DNA of 64,000 nucleotides from Myxococcales bacterium. Its GTDB lineage: Bacteria; Myxococcota_A; Polyangia; Polyangiales; Polyangiaceae. Positions within the stretch are counted from its first letter, which is position 1, and every line of letters begins with the position of its first letter. The notes beneath the pieces were generated by a model. The model ran no database searches, had not been told where the DNA came from, and worked only from the letters and a program-made list of their open reading frames with translations. Below, piece by piece: positions 8,316 through 18,800 of this stretch. The translations under genes and the position numbers were made by a program. Location: NCBI GenBank assembly GCA_016703425.1, contig JADJCA010000001.1, positions 868,001 to 932,000 on the forward strand. Reading direction: 5' to 3'.

Positions 8316-9647
8316 GTGTTCCCACGCACCCCTGCGTTGCGCTGGCCTCGCCGCCCCGTCGCCAGCGCCGAGACGCTCGCAGCGTTTCGTATCGCCGTCG
8401 GCATTGCGCTTCTCTTCTCGACAGAGCTCCACGCCGGTTCGAGCTTTGCGGACCTGCCGGCAGCGATGCGCATCGCGCCCGAGGGCCTCGGCTGGTTCGT
8501 GGCGGTCGCGCCCATCAGCAAGGCCATCGCCCTAGCCGTCCGTGCCGTCGCCGTCGCGGCGGCGGCGGCGACGATCCTTGGACTCTACACACAAGCAGCG
8601 ACGCTCGCGCTGTGCTTCTCGAGCTTCTACCTTCTGGCGATCGGTCAGCTCGGTGGCACGGTCGTCCACAACATGCACCTCGTGTGGTTCGCCGCGATCC
8701 TCGCCGCGAGCCCCGCCGGCGACGCCCTGAGCGTCGACCGCTTCAGAGAGTCTGTTCCGTCACCCGACGCTCGCTACGGCGTCCCCGTGTGGACCGCGCG
8801 CATCCTCTTCGCGTGCGTTTACTTCTTCCCCGGCCTCCACAAAGTCATGACGCAGGGCCTCCAGTGGGCGAGCGCCGAGAACCTGTCGCTCCAACTTTAC
8901 TGGAAGTGGTTCGAGTGGAACGAGGTGCCAGCGTTCCGCTTGGATCAGCACCCGACGCTCCTCCAACTCGGCGGCTTCGCGACGCTCGCGTTCGAACTCG
9001 GCTTCCCCTTCCTTCTCGTGAGCCGCCCGACGCGCCTCGCGGCGGCGGTGCTCGGCGTCGCGTTTCACATGGCGACCGATCGGCTGCTCCACGTCGCGTT
9101 CTCGAGTCTTTGGATCTGTTACCCCGTGCTCGTCGATTGGCCGCGCCGACAGCGCCACCAACCGGACACCCGTGGCACCGCGTCACCCTGGCCTCGCGCT
9201 GCGGTTGCGGTCGGCGCGCTCCTCGTCTTACCGACGCTCGCTCAAGGCTTGCGAGGCAAGACCGACGCGTTTCCCTTCGCCTGTTACCCGACCTTCGCCC
9301 ATCGCGCGTCCGACACGATCCCTGATCTGACGATCGTGTCCGTGGGCGCCGACGGCGCGCACACCGAGATCGCTCACGGGCGCGACGCGCGGGGCCTTCG
9401 TTCACAAGCCCACTGGGGTCTCGTTTGGGCACTCGTGGGCGCGACGGCCCCGCTCGACGAGGCGCGGCTCCACGCCTACGTCGCAGGCCTCGGTCCCGGG
9501 TCGATGTGGCCGCCCGGCGGCACCGTGGAGCTGTGGCGCAGCGAATTCGCCGTCTCGCCCGACGCGCGGGGGCGGCCCGCCGTGCGGGCGACGAAGCTCA
9601 CGTCGCTGAACGCGACGCGGCTTCGTCCTGGGCCGACCACGCCATGA
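8316..9647 (+). CDS. HTTM-domain (gamma-carboxylase-like) membrane protein
   Basis: A 443-residue polytopic membrane protein starting with GTG. Several membrane helices occupy residues 20-285, including AAFRIAVGIALLFSTELHAG, a segment with a conserved-looking HNMHLVWFAAI, and FFPGLHKVMTQGL. This arrangement matches the HTTM domain shared with vitamin K-dependent gamma-carboxylase. A soluble C-terminal part (about 300-443) faces one side. The enzymatic activity of bacterial HTTM proteins is mostly unknown, so no reaction is assigned. Its 3' end overlaps the 3' end of the convergent ferritin-like gene by 50 bases. Confidence 0.8.
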   Translation: MFPRTPALRWPRRPVASAETLAAFRIAVGIALLFSTELHAGSSFADLPAAMRIAPEGLGWFVAVAPISKAIALAVRAVAVAAAAATILGLYTQAATLALCFSSFYLLAIGQLGGTVVHNMHLVWFAAILAASPAGDALSVDRFRESVPSPDARYGVPVWTARILFACVYFFPGLHKVMTQGLQWASAENLSLQLYWKWFEWNEVPAFRLDQHPTLLQLGGFATLAFELGFPFLLVSRPTRLAAAVLGVAFHMATDRLLHVAFSSLWICYPVLVDWPRRQRHQPDTRGTASPWPRAAVAVGALLVLPTLAQGLRGKTDAFPFACYPTFAHRASDTIPDLTIVSVGADGAHTEIAHGRDARGLRSQAHWGLVWALVGATAPLDEARLHAYVAGLGPGSMWPPGGTVELWRSEFAVSPDARGRPAVRATKLTSLNATRLRPGPTTP

Positions 9648-10497
9648 TGGGAATGGAGCGCTCGCGCAGCGGCCGCACGACCTTATCGGTCATCGAGCGA
9701 CGCGCCAGGTCGAGGTAAGCGCCTGTCTCCATCCAACCGAGGGCGTTGCCCTTCGCGTCGAAGCCCGAACGGCCGCGACCGCCGAGGTGCTCCCACTGCC
9801 GCTTGATGGCGGCGATGGCAAGGTCCGCGTGACGCCCCACGTGTGCAAGCTCGCGCTCGGACATGCCACCGGTGGCCCAATCGAGAAACGTGAAGCCAAA
9901 GGTCCCGTGGGCCGCCTCGTCGCGAACGATGCGCGCCAGGACGGCGCGCGGAAGCGGATGCTCGGATGCGTGCCACGTGCCACGAATCAGCGGGATGGAG
10001 AGCGCCTCACCCACGCAAAAGAAGCGCGCGACGAGCTCCGCCGCTCGCACCGTCGGGCGCTGCGACGGATCGGCGTCGAGGACGAGGTGGGAGGGATCGA
10101 AGCGTATCTCCGTCCCGCCGCCGAGCTCCATCGCCATGCGCGCGCAGAGCTCCACATGAACCATCTCGTCGAGCGGAAAGCGCGTCGCGAGGGCCACGAG
10201 ATCCACGGGCGCTCCGCACTCGAGCAGTGCGCGCAACGTCGCGGTGCATGCGATGGCCGTTCGATACTCCTGAAAGGCCGCACCGGTCCAAGCCTTGCGG
10301 GCCGAAATGAGCTCGCTCTCCCGGATGCCGCTCACATCGAGGGTGCCCCAAGGCATCTCCGCGCACTCGGGTCGCATGCGACGAAAGCGCCGCTCGTAGG
10401 CGCCGCCGATCATCTCCAGCTCAAAGAGGACCCCCTCGCCCGTGGCGGCGTCGAAGCCGAGGCCCGTGAGGCCGACGGAAGGCTCAGCCTCCGCCAT
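9598..10497 (-). CDS. Ferritin-like diiron protein
   Basis: A 299-residue cytosolic protein with a complete diiron-carboxylate site: E77 (FQEY), E111-x-x-H114 (DEMVH), E164 (GEAL) and E194-x-x-H197 (DEAAH). The E/ExxH/E/ExxH order fits a four-helix ferritin-like fold, as in diiron oxygenases and ribonucleotide reductase R2-type proteins; it is not an iron-storage ferritin by length. The ATG chosen lies 40 codons inside a longer frame. The start overlaps the end of the small lipoprotein gene by 14 bases, so the two are co-transcribed. The likely activity is O2-dependent oxidation of an unknown substrate. Confidence 0.82.
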   Translation of the reverse strand: MAEAEPSVGLTGLGFDAATGEGVLFELEMIGGAYERRFRRMRPECAEMPWGTLDVSGIRESELISARKAWTGAAFQEYRTAIACTATLRALLECGAPVDLVALATRFPLDEMVHVELCARMAMELGGGTEIRFDPSHLVLDADPSQRPTVRAAELVARFFCVGEALSIPLIRGTWHASEHPLPRAVLARIVRDEAAHGTFGFTFLDWATGGMSERELAHVGRHADLAIAAIKRQWEHLGGRGRSGFDAKGNALGWMETGAYLDLARRSMTDKVVRPLRERSIPIMAWSAQDEAASRSAT

Positions 10498-10816
10498 CGG
10501 GCCCATCCGTCGGGGCATCGGCGCTCGCGTCGGAAGGCGGCGGGGGCATGAGGTTGCCCGAGGTGATGATGCCCGCGTCCGGCTCGGCGTCCTTGCCAGC
10601 GTCCGTCGGCGCGGCATCGGGCGGGATCGCCATCAGGTTGCCAGACGAGACGAGGACATCGAGGGCGCCGTCTTTTGCGGTGCCGCCATCGGCGCTCGAC
10701 GACCCGGATGGTGAGGTCTCCCCGCAGGCGACGACGTACGAGACGGCGCCAATGCCGACGGCAGCGGCGAGGAGCTTCTTCGTCACGAGCCTTCGCTTCA
10801 CTGGATCACTGGCCAT
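10484..10816 (-). CDS. Small Asp/Pro-rich lipoprotein with repeated SGNLM motif
   Basis: A 110-residue protein starting MASDPVKRRLVTKKL, with a hydrophobic segment ending YVVAC (lipobox-like). The rest is low complexity, rich in Asp, Ala, Pro and Gly. Two copies of a motif, VSSGNLMAIPPDA and ITSGNLMPPPPSDA, stand about 35 residues apart. The frame is the end of a much longer antisense frame, but signal sequence, start and coupling to the ferritin-like gene support this short reading. Function unknown. The motif might be a recognition or modification site for the neighbouring diiron enzyme; that is speculation. Confidence 0.7.
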   Translation of the reverse strand: MASDPVKRRLVTKKLLAAAVGIGAVSYVVACGETSPSGSSSADGGTAKDGALDVLVSSGNLMAIPPDAAPTDAGKDAEPDAGIITSGNLMPPPPSDASADAPTDGPDGGG

Positions 10817-11011
10817 AGGAACGCAAAGGGTCCCATCATCGGACCGGGCTGGCAACACGCTCGCGGCCACCGCCAACCGGTCCGCTCCCGCGCGGGTGGG
10901 GTTCCTCCCCACATCTCTGCGTCCTCCGTGCGCGCCGACCCTTGCGATGCGTCGAACGACCCCTGTACGACCCCGGTGCGGCGAACTCGCTGCGCTCCCT
11001 GGAGATCCTGA

Positions 11012-14000
11012 ATGAATCGCTCTTCTCTTCGTGTGCTCCGTACACTCCTCGCAAGACACGCCGTTCTCATCGGCCTCGTGGCCCTCGGCGCACCGCTCAG
11101 CGGCGTCGCGTGCGGAGGCTCCGACCCCGTAGCGACGACGACGACGGAGGAAGACTCGGGCACCGGCGACGGCGGAACCACGAAGAGCGATGGCGGCACG
11201 ACGCCAGGCGACGGCGGAACGACCGACAGCGGGTCGGACAACGACACCGGACCGGGGACCGACGGCGGGGCTGACAGCACGGTCGATGACGCGGCCACGG
11301 ATGGCGCGGCGGATGGCTCCACCGACGACGGCGCGGTTGACGCCGCGCTCCCCGACGGCGGCACTCTTCCGACACTCTCGGTGGACAACGTCGCCATCGA
11401 CGAAGGTGCCTCTGGGAACGCGTCGTTGACGTTCAATGTGACCCTCTCGGCTGCGTCGACGGACACGATCACGGTGGCCTACGCGACCGCCGACGGCACC
11501 GCGACCGTCGCCGATGGCGACTACACGGCGACGACGAGCACGCTGACCTTCGATCCGGGTGACACGACGAAGACCGTGACGGTTCTCGTGGCCGGCGACA
11601 CCAAGAACGAAGCCGACGAGACGTTGTCGCTGCAACTCTCGGCGCCCACGAACGCCGTCATCGCGACGGGCACCGGCACCGGGACCATCACCAACGACGA
11701 CGCGGTACCGAGCGTGTCCATCGGCGACGCGCTCGTCGTCGAGGGCAACTCGGGCACCACGCGCACGAACTTCACCGCGACGTTGTCGGCGGCGAGCGGT
11801 CAGACGGTGACGGTCCACTACGCGACCGCCGACGGGACGGCCGCCGCGGGAGGCGACTACACCGCGCTGCCGGATACGACCCTCACGTTTGCCCCGGGCG
11901 AGACCTCGAAGGTCGTCTCGGTCGACGTCGGCGGCGACGTCGACGTTGAGACCAACGAGACCTTTACGGTGAACCTCACCTCCCCCGCCAACGCCACCCT
12001 TGGAACGGCGACGGGCACCGGAACGATCCAGAACGACGACGGCGTGGTGTTGCCGAACCTCACCATCGGTGACGTCTCCATCGCCGAAGGGAACGCCGGC
12101 TCGAAGGTGATGACCTTCACAGTGACCCTCAGCGCGACGCCAGCGCAGACCATCACGGTCGACTACAAGACGACCGATGGCACAGCCTTGAGCGCAAGCG
12201 ACTTCGGCGCGACCAACGGAACCGTGACCTTCCTCAGCGGCGATCCGACGACCAAAACCATTTCGGTCAACATCACGGGCGAGACCGCCGACGAAAGCGA
12301 CGAGACCTTCACCGTCGATCTCAGCAACGCGACCAACGCCCTCATCACCGACGCGCAAGCCGTCGGCACCATCACGAACGACGACTCGGCACCCAGCGTC
12401 GCCATCGCCGCGGCCCAAGTCACCGAGGGTCAGGCGGGCACGGCAAACCTCACGTTCGACGTCACCCTCTCGGCAGCCAGCGGAAAGACCGTCACCGTCG
12501 CCTACGCGACAACCGATGGCACGGCGCAGGTCGGCGGGTCGGCGGCGACGGGCGGGCAAGACTACGTAGCCGCAAGCGGCACGCTGACGTTCACGCCGGG
12601 CACGCTGACCCAAACCATCACGGTGCCCGTCAATGGCGACCTTCTCGACGAAGCCAACGAGACCCTGACCGCCACCCTCAGTGGCCCAACGAACGCGACC
12701 TTGGGGACCGCCACGGCGACGGGCACCATCAACGACGACGATGACTCGCCGACACTTGCAATCGACGACGTTCAGGTCAACGAAGGCAACCTCGGCAACG
12801 TTGCGTTTACGTTTACCGTCACCTTGAGCGCCCCCAGTGCGCGCACGGTCACGGCGAACTTCGCCACCGCAAACGGGACGGCCACGGCAGGCTCCGACTA
12901 CACGGCGGCGAGCGACTCGCTCGCGTTTGGCGCCGGCGAGACCGCGAAGACCATTACCGTTCAGGTTTCCGGCGACACCACCGCCGAGGGTCCCGAGACC
13001 TTCGACGTGAACATCACCGGCGCAACCAACACGGCGAACGCGACCGCGACGGGTACCGGCACCATCCAGAACGACGACGGTGCGTTGCCGCTCCTCAGCA
13101 TCGACGACGTGACGGTGGCCGAGGGCAATGCGAGCTCCAAAACGGCGACCTTTACGGTGACCCTGTCCCAGGCGTCGGCGCAGACCATCACGGTCAACTA
13201 CGCCACCGCAAACGGGACGACTCGCCTGGGCTTTAGTCCGGCCATCTCCTGGGGGCATCCTTGCCAACGGCGGCCAGGACTACGTCGCTACGTCAGGGAC
13301 GCTCACCTTCGCGCCAGGGGACCTATCCAAGACCATCGCAGTCACCGTCAACGGCGACACGGCCGATGAGCCCAACGAGAACTACCGCGTACTTCTATCG
13401 GCACCGTCGTCGAATGCCGCCATTGGGGACGGCACCGGGGTCGGCTTCATCACCGACAACGACGCCACCCCGACCGTATCCATCAACGATCCGGCTGCCG
13501 TTGCAGAAGGCAACGCGGGAACCGGCTCCATCAGCTTCAACGTGACGCTCAGCGCGGTCAGCGGCCGCAGCGTTACGGTGGGCTACGCGACCTCGAACGG
13601 CACGGCTACGACGACGGGTCTGCCGTCGCAGGAGGCACGGACTACGTCGCGAAGAGCGGTACGCTCACGTTCGCGCCGGGGCAGACGTCAAAGACGGTGA
13701 CCGTCACCATCAACGGGGACACCACCGACGAACCCGGGGGTGCGGAGACGTTTCTCGTCTCGCTGGCCAACCCCGTCGGGGCTCTCATCAGCGCGGCTAA
13801 CCCCAGCGGCACCGGACGCATCACCGACGACGACGCCACGCCGACGCTGAGCATCAACGGCGTGAGCGCCCTCGAAGGAACGCCGGCGCCCAACACCGCG
13901 AACACGACGCCCTTTACGTTCACGGTCGTGCTCTCGGGTACCAGCCAATCCACCGTCACGGTGAACTACGCCACGGCCAACGGCACGGCAGTTCAGCCGT

Positions 14001-14194
14001 CCGACTACGTCGCGCAGGCGGGCACGTTGACGTTCTTGCCTGGCGACCTCTCCAAGACGATCACGGTCCAGGTCAACAAGGACGCGACCACCGAGCCCAA
14101 CCAGGCTTTCACGGTCAACCTGTCGGCGCCGACCAACGCGACGCTTCTCGTTGGTGGCAGCTCCGGAACAGGCACGATCCAGAACGACGACTGA
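11012..14194 (+). CDS. Calx-beta repeat lipoprotein, interrupted by two compensating frameshifts
   Basis: A surface lipoprotein of about 1,060 residues if read through: signal peptide and lipobox (LSGVAC), an Asp/Gly/Thr-rich stalk (about 35-120), then eight Calx-beta units of about 110 residues, each with EGN/EG near its start, a YATADGTA-type loop and an ending such as GTITNDD. Calx-beta domains bind Ca2+ and serve in adhesion. The frame is lost near base 13,230 (in repeat 6) and regained near 13,620 (in repeat 7). Between them the repeats continue cleanly one frame over. As it stands, translation would stop at base 13,369 after 785 residues. Sequencing indels or a genuinely broken gene are both possible. 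Confidence 0.82.
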
Positions 14195-14229
14195 CATCCG
14201 CGAGAGAACCACTCGCAGACGGCGCTCGG

Positions 14230-14257
14230 GCCCGCCCGCTCTCACGAGCCGGCGGGC
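14230..14257. terminator. Hairpin between convergent genes
   Basis: A 7-bp stem (GCCCGCC/GGCGGGC), one C-C mismatch, a further 4-bp stem and a TCAC loop lie 36 bases past the Calx-beta gene and 91 bases past the convergent beta-propeller gene. It could terminate both. There is only a weak T-run. Confidence 0.45.
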
Positions 14258-14347
14258 TCGTCGCTTTGCGGGGAAGCCGCTCGGCTCGCGCGCTCGCATC
14301 GCGCGCTGGGCGAACGGCTCCGGCGCCCAGCTCGCGCTCGCCCCCCT

Positions 14348-15607
14348 CTACCCTTCACATGCGACGGTGAGGCGCGCGAGTTGACTCTCAAACGCGTTGG
14401 CACGCGCGCGGTCCGCGTTGCCGAAGTAGAAGAGCTCGAGCACTCCATCGCGGAGGAGCGCGCTCGGGCCGCCGATGAAGAAGCCATCCCACGCGCCTTG
14501 TCTCGGCCGAAGGATTGGAGCGGCCCCACGGGTCCACGTCAAACCGTCCGTCGAGAACGCGTACCCGATCGAGCCCGGCGTATAGCCGTCGCAGGGGCCC
14601 GCTTGGCAGATGGCATCCTCGGCGGCGCCGTAGCCGTGGAAGAACATGTGCAGCCCTGGCGCGCAGGCATCAGCGACAACATTGACGTGACTCACGACAT
14701 GCGAGTCCCACGCACCGACGGCGCCGGGCACGAGGACCGGGGACGCCGCGCGCGTCCACGAGAGCCCATCGGGCGACGTCGCATAGCCGATGCGGTACGT
14801 CGCAACGCCGCCGAGCTCGCCGACCGCCGCGTACCACATCTTGTACGTCTTGGTGGCAGCGTCCCAGAGCACTGACGGCTCGAGCACGCCACCCCAGCGA
14901 CAGTTGCACGCCGCGTCGCAACAAGCACGCTCCCAGGGCAACTCGGGCTCGAAGACCGGGGCGGTGGCGCGCTTCCAGGCGATTCCGTCGTCGGACTCGG
15001 CGAGGCCGATCGCGTCCCAAGGCAGCGCTTGCCCGGCGGGCGCACGATGCCCTGTGTAGAACATCCGTAGTCTGCCGTCGTGGCCGCGCAAGACGGACGC
15101 CGTCTCCATGCCCGTCTCGTCCCAGGCGCCCGGCGGAGGCTCGGCGACGAGGGTCGTGAGCTCTGTCTGGCTCTGAGGCAAAAGAAACGGCGTCCACGTC
15201 GCGCCGTCTGCGCTCTCTGCGTACGCGATTCCTTGAACGAGGCACTCGTACCAGGCGCCCGCGCAGGGCGTTCGCTGGCGGCTCGACGTAAACCACATGC
15301 GATGCTTCCCGTTGTCGTGCATGACGGACGGATCGCCGATAAATCCTCGCGGGTGCAGCGCTCCGCCGTCCGCGAGCGAGATGGGCGACGCGGCGTTCGT
15401 CTGCGTTGGCAAGACGACGCACGCGGGACGCGCGCCGGAACACGTAGCCGTCGCCCCGTCCGAGTCGAGGGCGGCCCCGAGCATGGCGTCGGCGGCGGCG
15501 CCGGCGTCGTGCCCCGCGGCCGAAGCGGTTGGTGGGTCGGGGGCGACGCCGGCTCCGGATGTGCAGCACGCGAGCGCGACGAGGATTAGCGAGTAGACCT
15601 TCACCAT
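14348..15607 (-). CDS. Lipoprotein with glycosidase-type beta-propeller
   Basis: A 419-residue lipoprotein (lipobox LVALAC). Residues about 85-415 show repeated propeller-like blades: MWFTSSRQRT, GIAYAESADGATW, RMFYTGHRAP, GLAESDDGIAWKRA, KMWYAAVGE, IGYATSPDGLSWTRA and GYAFSTDGLTWTR. The Asp-Gly-Trp repeats and W/Y-rich strands match the five-bladed propeller of GH43/GH32/GH130-type glycosidases. I could not identify a full catalytic triad, so enzymatic activity is uncertain. Several Cys pairs (CCDAACNC) may form disulfides in the periplasm or outside. A 5' extension of 29 codons is open, but the ATG used begins the signal peptide. Confidence 0.78.
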   Translation of the reverse strand: MVKVYSLILVALACCTSGAGVAPDPPTASAAGHDAGAAADAMLGAALDSDGATATCSGARPACVVLPTQTNAASPISLADGGALHPRGFIGDPSVMHDNGKHRMWFTSSRQRTPCAGAWYECLVQGIAYAESADGATWTPFLLPQSQTELTTLVAEPPPGAWDETGMETASVLRGHDGRLRMFYTGHRAPAGQALPWDAIGLAESDDGIAWKRATAPVFEPELPWERACCDAACNCRWGGVLEPSVLWDAATKTYKMWYAAVGELGGVATYRIGYATSPDGLSWTRAASPVLVPGAVGAWDSHVVSHVNVVADACAPGLHMFFHGYGAAEDAICQAGPCDGYTPGSIGYAFSTDGLTWTRGAAPILRPRQGAWDGFFIGGPSALLRDGVLELFYFGNADRARANAFESQLARLTVACEG

Positions 15608-15840
15608 GCGGACGCGCGATACACAGGACGTGCCGTGCGCGCCGCGCGCCGCTTCGCGGCGTTCCGCGCCCGCGGGCGGCCCGCTGCCCGGCAAGGCCTG
15701 GCCGCGATCGGGAGGACGTTGCAGCGATGCTCCGTCGCAGCGTCCCCGATCTGACGAGGCGCGGCGCGAGCGAAATCAACGTGCTGAGGCGCCGGTAGCG
15801 GTGGTGCACGGCTGGCACCCGGATTGCTCACGTCGGGCGC

Positions 15841-18800
15841 ATGCGTCACCAACTCGTAGGGCCGCTGAACCGGCGGTCCGCCCTGCTTGGGGTCCTCATC
15901 ACGGCCCTGGTGCTCGCCTGCGGCGGAGCCACTGACGAACACACGGGCGAGGTCGGCGTCGGGGTGGCCTCGCAAGGGCTCACGCCAACTGACAGCATGC
16001 CCGCAGCGGGCACAGTCGTCGCTGGCACGACGCCCGGCGCGCTTCAGATCTCGCGGCTGGGGCAAGCGAGCTACTCGCTGCCCATCGTGGTCGCACCCGG
16101 CCCCGGTGGTTTCCAGCCGAAGCTGTCGATCGAATACACGAGCGACGACGCCGATGGCGTCTTCGGGCTCGGCTTTTCGCTCGGCGGGCTCTCCGGCATC
16201 AGCCGTTGCACCAAGACCGTCGCCCAAGACGGCGCGCCGGACTCGCTGCGGTGGGACGAGGTCGACAGGTTCTGCCTGGACGGACAGCGGCTCGTGGCCG
16301 TCGGCGGTGAATACGGCGCCGCCGACACCGAGTACCGAACCGAGGTCGAGACGTATTCGCGGGTTGTGTCACGAGGGACCGCGCACGGCGGCCCCGTCTC
16401 GTTTGAAGTGTGGACGCGTGACGGCCGCCACCTCCAATACGGCGCGACAGAGGACTCGCGCGTCGAACGATGGCAATCCGGCGTAGAGCACCCGGGCCAC
16501 GTGTTTCGCTGGCTGGTCAACCGCGTCGCTGACCGTGTCGGCAACGGCTACGACATCTCCTACTACGAGCACAACGGCAGCAGCACCGCGGTACCGACCG
16601 CGATTCACTCCTTCGGCGGCACGGGCGCCCGCACCGGGCAAAGCGTCCAATTGACGTACGAGTCACGGCCCGACGTCAAGACGGTGTTCCACTCGGGAAA
16701 CTTCTTCCGGCCCCACCAGCGCGTCAAAGAGCTCGTCACTCGCGACGGCTCGCGTGTCGTCCGCCGGTACAAGCTTGCCTACGACAACGGCGCTGCGGGC
16801 GGACGTACGCGTCTCATCTCGCTTACGGAGTGCGGCGAAGGAGATGTCTGCTTCTCGCCAACACGGTTCACCTGGTCGCTGCCCGCGTTTCGCTACGACC
16901 GCCGGTGGTTCGGGAACGAGGGACAAGGAGGCCTGCTGACGGGCGACTTCAACGGCGACGGCAGAGCCGACGTCTTCACGTGGCACAACGGCGGCTGGAC
17001 CGGTTACGTCAACTACTCGAACGGCTCGAGCTTTACAGGTTGGCAGGCCCCCATCGGCGATCTGCCTCCGCAGCGCGTTCCAGTCGTCGCCGACTTCAAC
17101 GGCGACGGCAGGAGCGACCTGCTGACGGCGTACACCGACGGGCGCATCTTCGTGTGGCTGTCGAACGGAGCGGGTTTTCAGCCGCGGCAGACTTGGAGTC
17201 AACGGGCCGACCTCTTTGGCAGCTTTCAGGTTGCTGACTTCAATGGCGACGGCAAGGCAGACCTGGCGGACGTGCAGCGCGGAACCGTCAACGTGTGGAT
17301 CTCGAGCGGCGCCGGATTCTGGGGGCCCGGCGCGTGGGCCTCCACGAGCGGTGAGCTCTCGTTCGGTGACTTCGACGCCGACGGTCGCACCGATCTGATG
17401 GAGGTTCGTGACCACCAAGTGTTCGTACGTCGCTCTGACGGCAGCGCGACGGGCTTCGGGCCCGAATCGTGGTGGGGCACCCTGCTTGGCGGCGCTCGGC
17501 AGCTCACGGACGTAAACGGCGACGGGACGACGGACCTCATCGTTCGCGACAGTGGCGGCACCTCGCACGTGTATTGGTCGACGGGGACGAAGCTCGTCTA
17601 CACCCAGCCGTACGCGGCCGTCGGCGCCGAGGACGTGTTCGTCGACGTCAACGGTGACGGGAAGGCTGACGCGCTCGGCTTCTCCGAGGGCGTCATTCGC
17701 GTCGGGCTCGCGACCACGCACAGCACCGGGTTCGATCACGTCCCCGCGTGGAACGTTTGGTACGACGCGCACGTCGGGCCAAACAAGACCTTTCGGCTCC
17801 CCACCCCGTGGCTGACGCCGTCCGGCGCGTGGATGCACGGCGGGGCGACTTTCATTGGGAGACGTCGACGTGCCAAGAGCTCGGCTATGCGCCGGCCAAC
17901 GCTGGGTTCGAGTGCGGCTTCCGCTGGGGCAACGTCGAAGGCCGCACCACGGGCTCCTACCAAACCTGCACCCAGAGCGCCGAAGGCAGTGACTGGTGCA
18001 CGCCGCAATGCGCTGACCAGGCTGCGCCATTTCGGAGCCACGGCAACGGCCAGAGCGACCTCTGGACCCCGAGCTTGGACTACACGCCGGTGCAATCCAA
18101 CTGCCGCGAGGTGTGCACGCAGTATTGCGATACCGGTGGCGAGAGCGGGGGCCAGTACTGCTGTGGCAACGGGACCGTGTGCGACACGTCCTACTGCAAC
18201 GCGGGCGGGTGCGATGCCTCCCCGGCACCACCTGGCCCTTGGCTCGAGAGCACGCAATACCGCGCGAACGGCGCCTGGTCCGCTGTCTTTAACGGCCAAG
18301 TCCAAGACGCGCGTTGCGATCTTACGATCCCCGCCGGTCAAGATTGCTGGGGCAATGCCTACGTGGCGCACGTGGGCAAGCTGGCCGCGGTCCATTGCCA
18401 AGCGCCTGCAAAGCCGATGGCCGCCGACCTGAACGGCGACGGCCTGCTCGACCTCCTCGAAGTGGATGGCGGCGGCGCATTCTGGGCCAACATCGCCGTT
18501 GGGCGAAACGCCGACGTCGTGGTGAAGATACAAGACGGGCTCGGGCTCGAGCACGAGCTCGACTACGAGAAGCTCAAGGACGGCAGCGCGACCTACTCCC
18601 GTGCCGCCGAGTTCCATCGGAGCCCCGTGGGCCAGAACATCGAGGTCGTCACGGCGGTGCGTTCGAGCGACGGCGTCGGCGGCAAGCGGGCCGTTTCCTA
18701 CGTGTACGAAGGAGGAGGCGTCGATCCGAACGGCCGCGGCTTCCTCGGCTTCCGCAAGATCACGTCCACGGATCAGTCGACGGGCCACGTGACGGTCAAG

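Noticed and set aside
10484..13267. Long minus-strand frame of 927 residues opposite the Calx-beta gene
   Set aside because: Arg/Gly/Val-rich shadow of a repetitive GC-rich gene; only its last 110 codons, with their own signal sequence, form a real gene.
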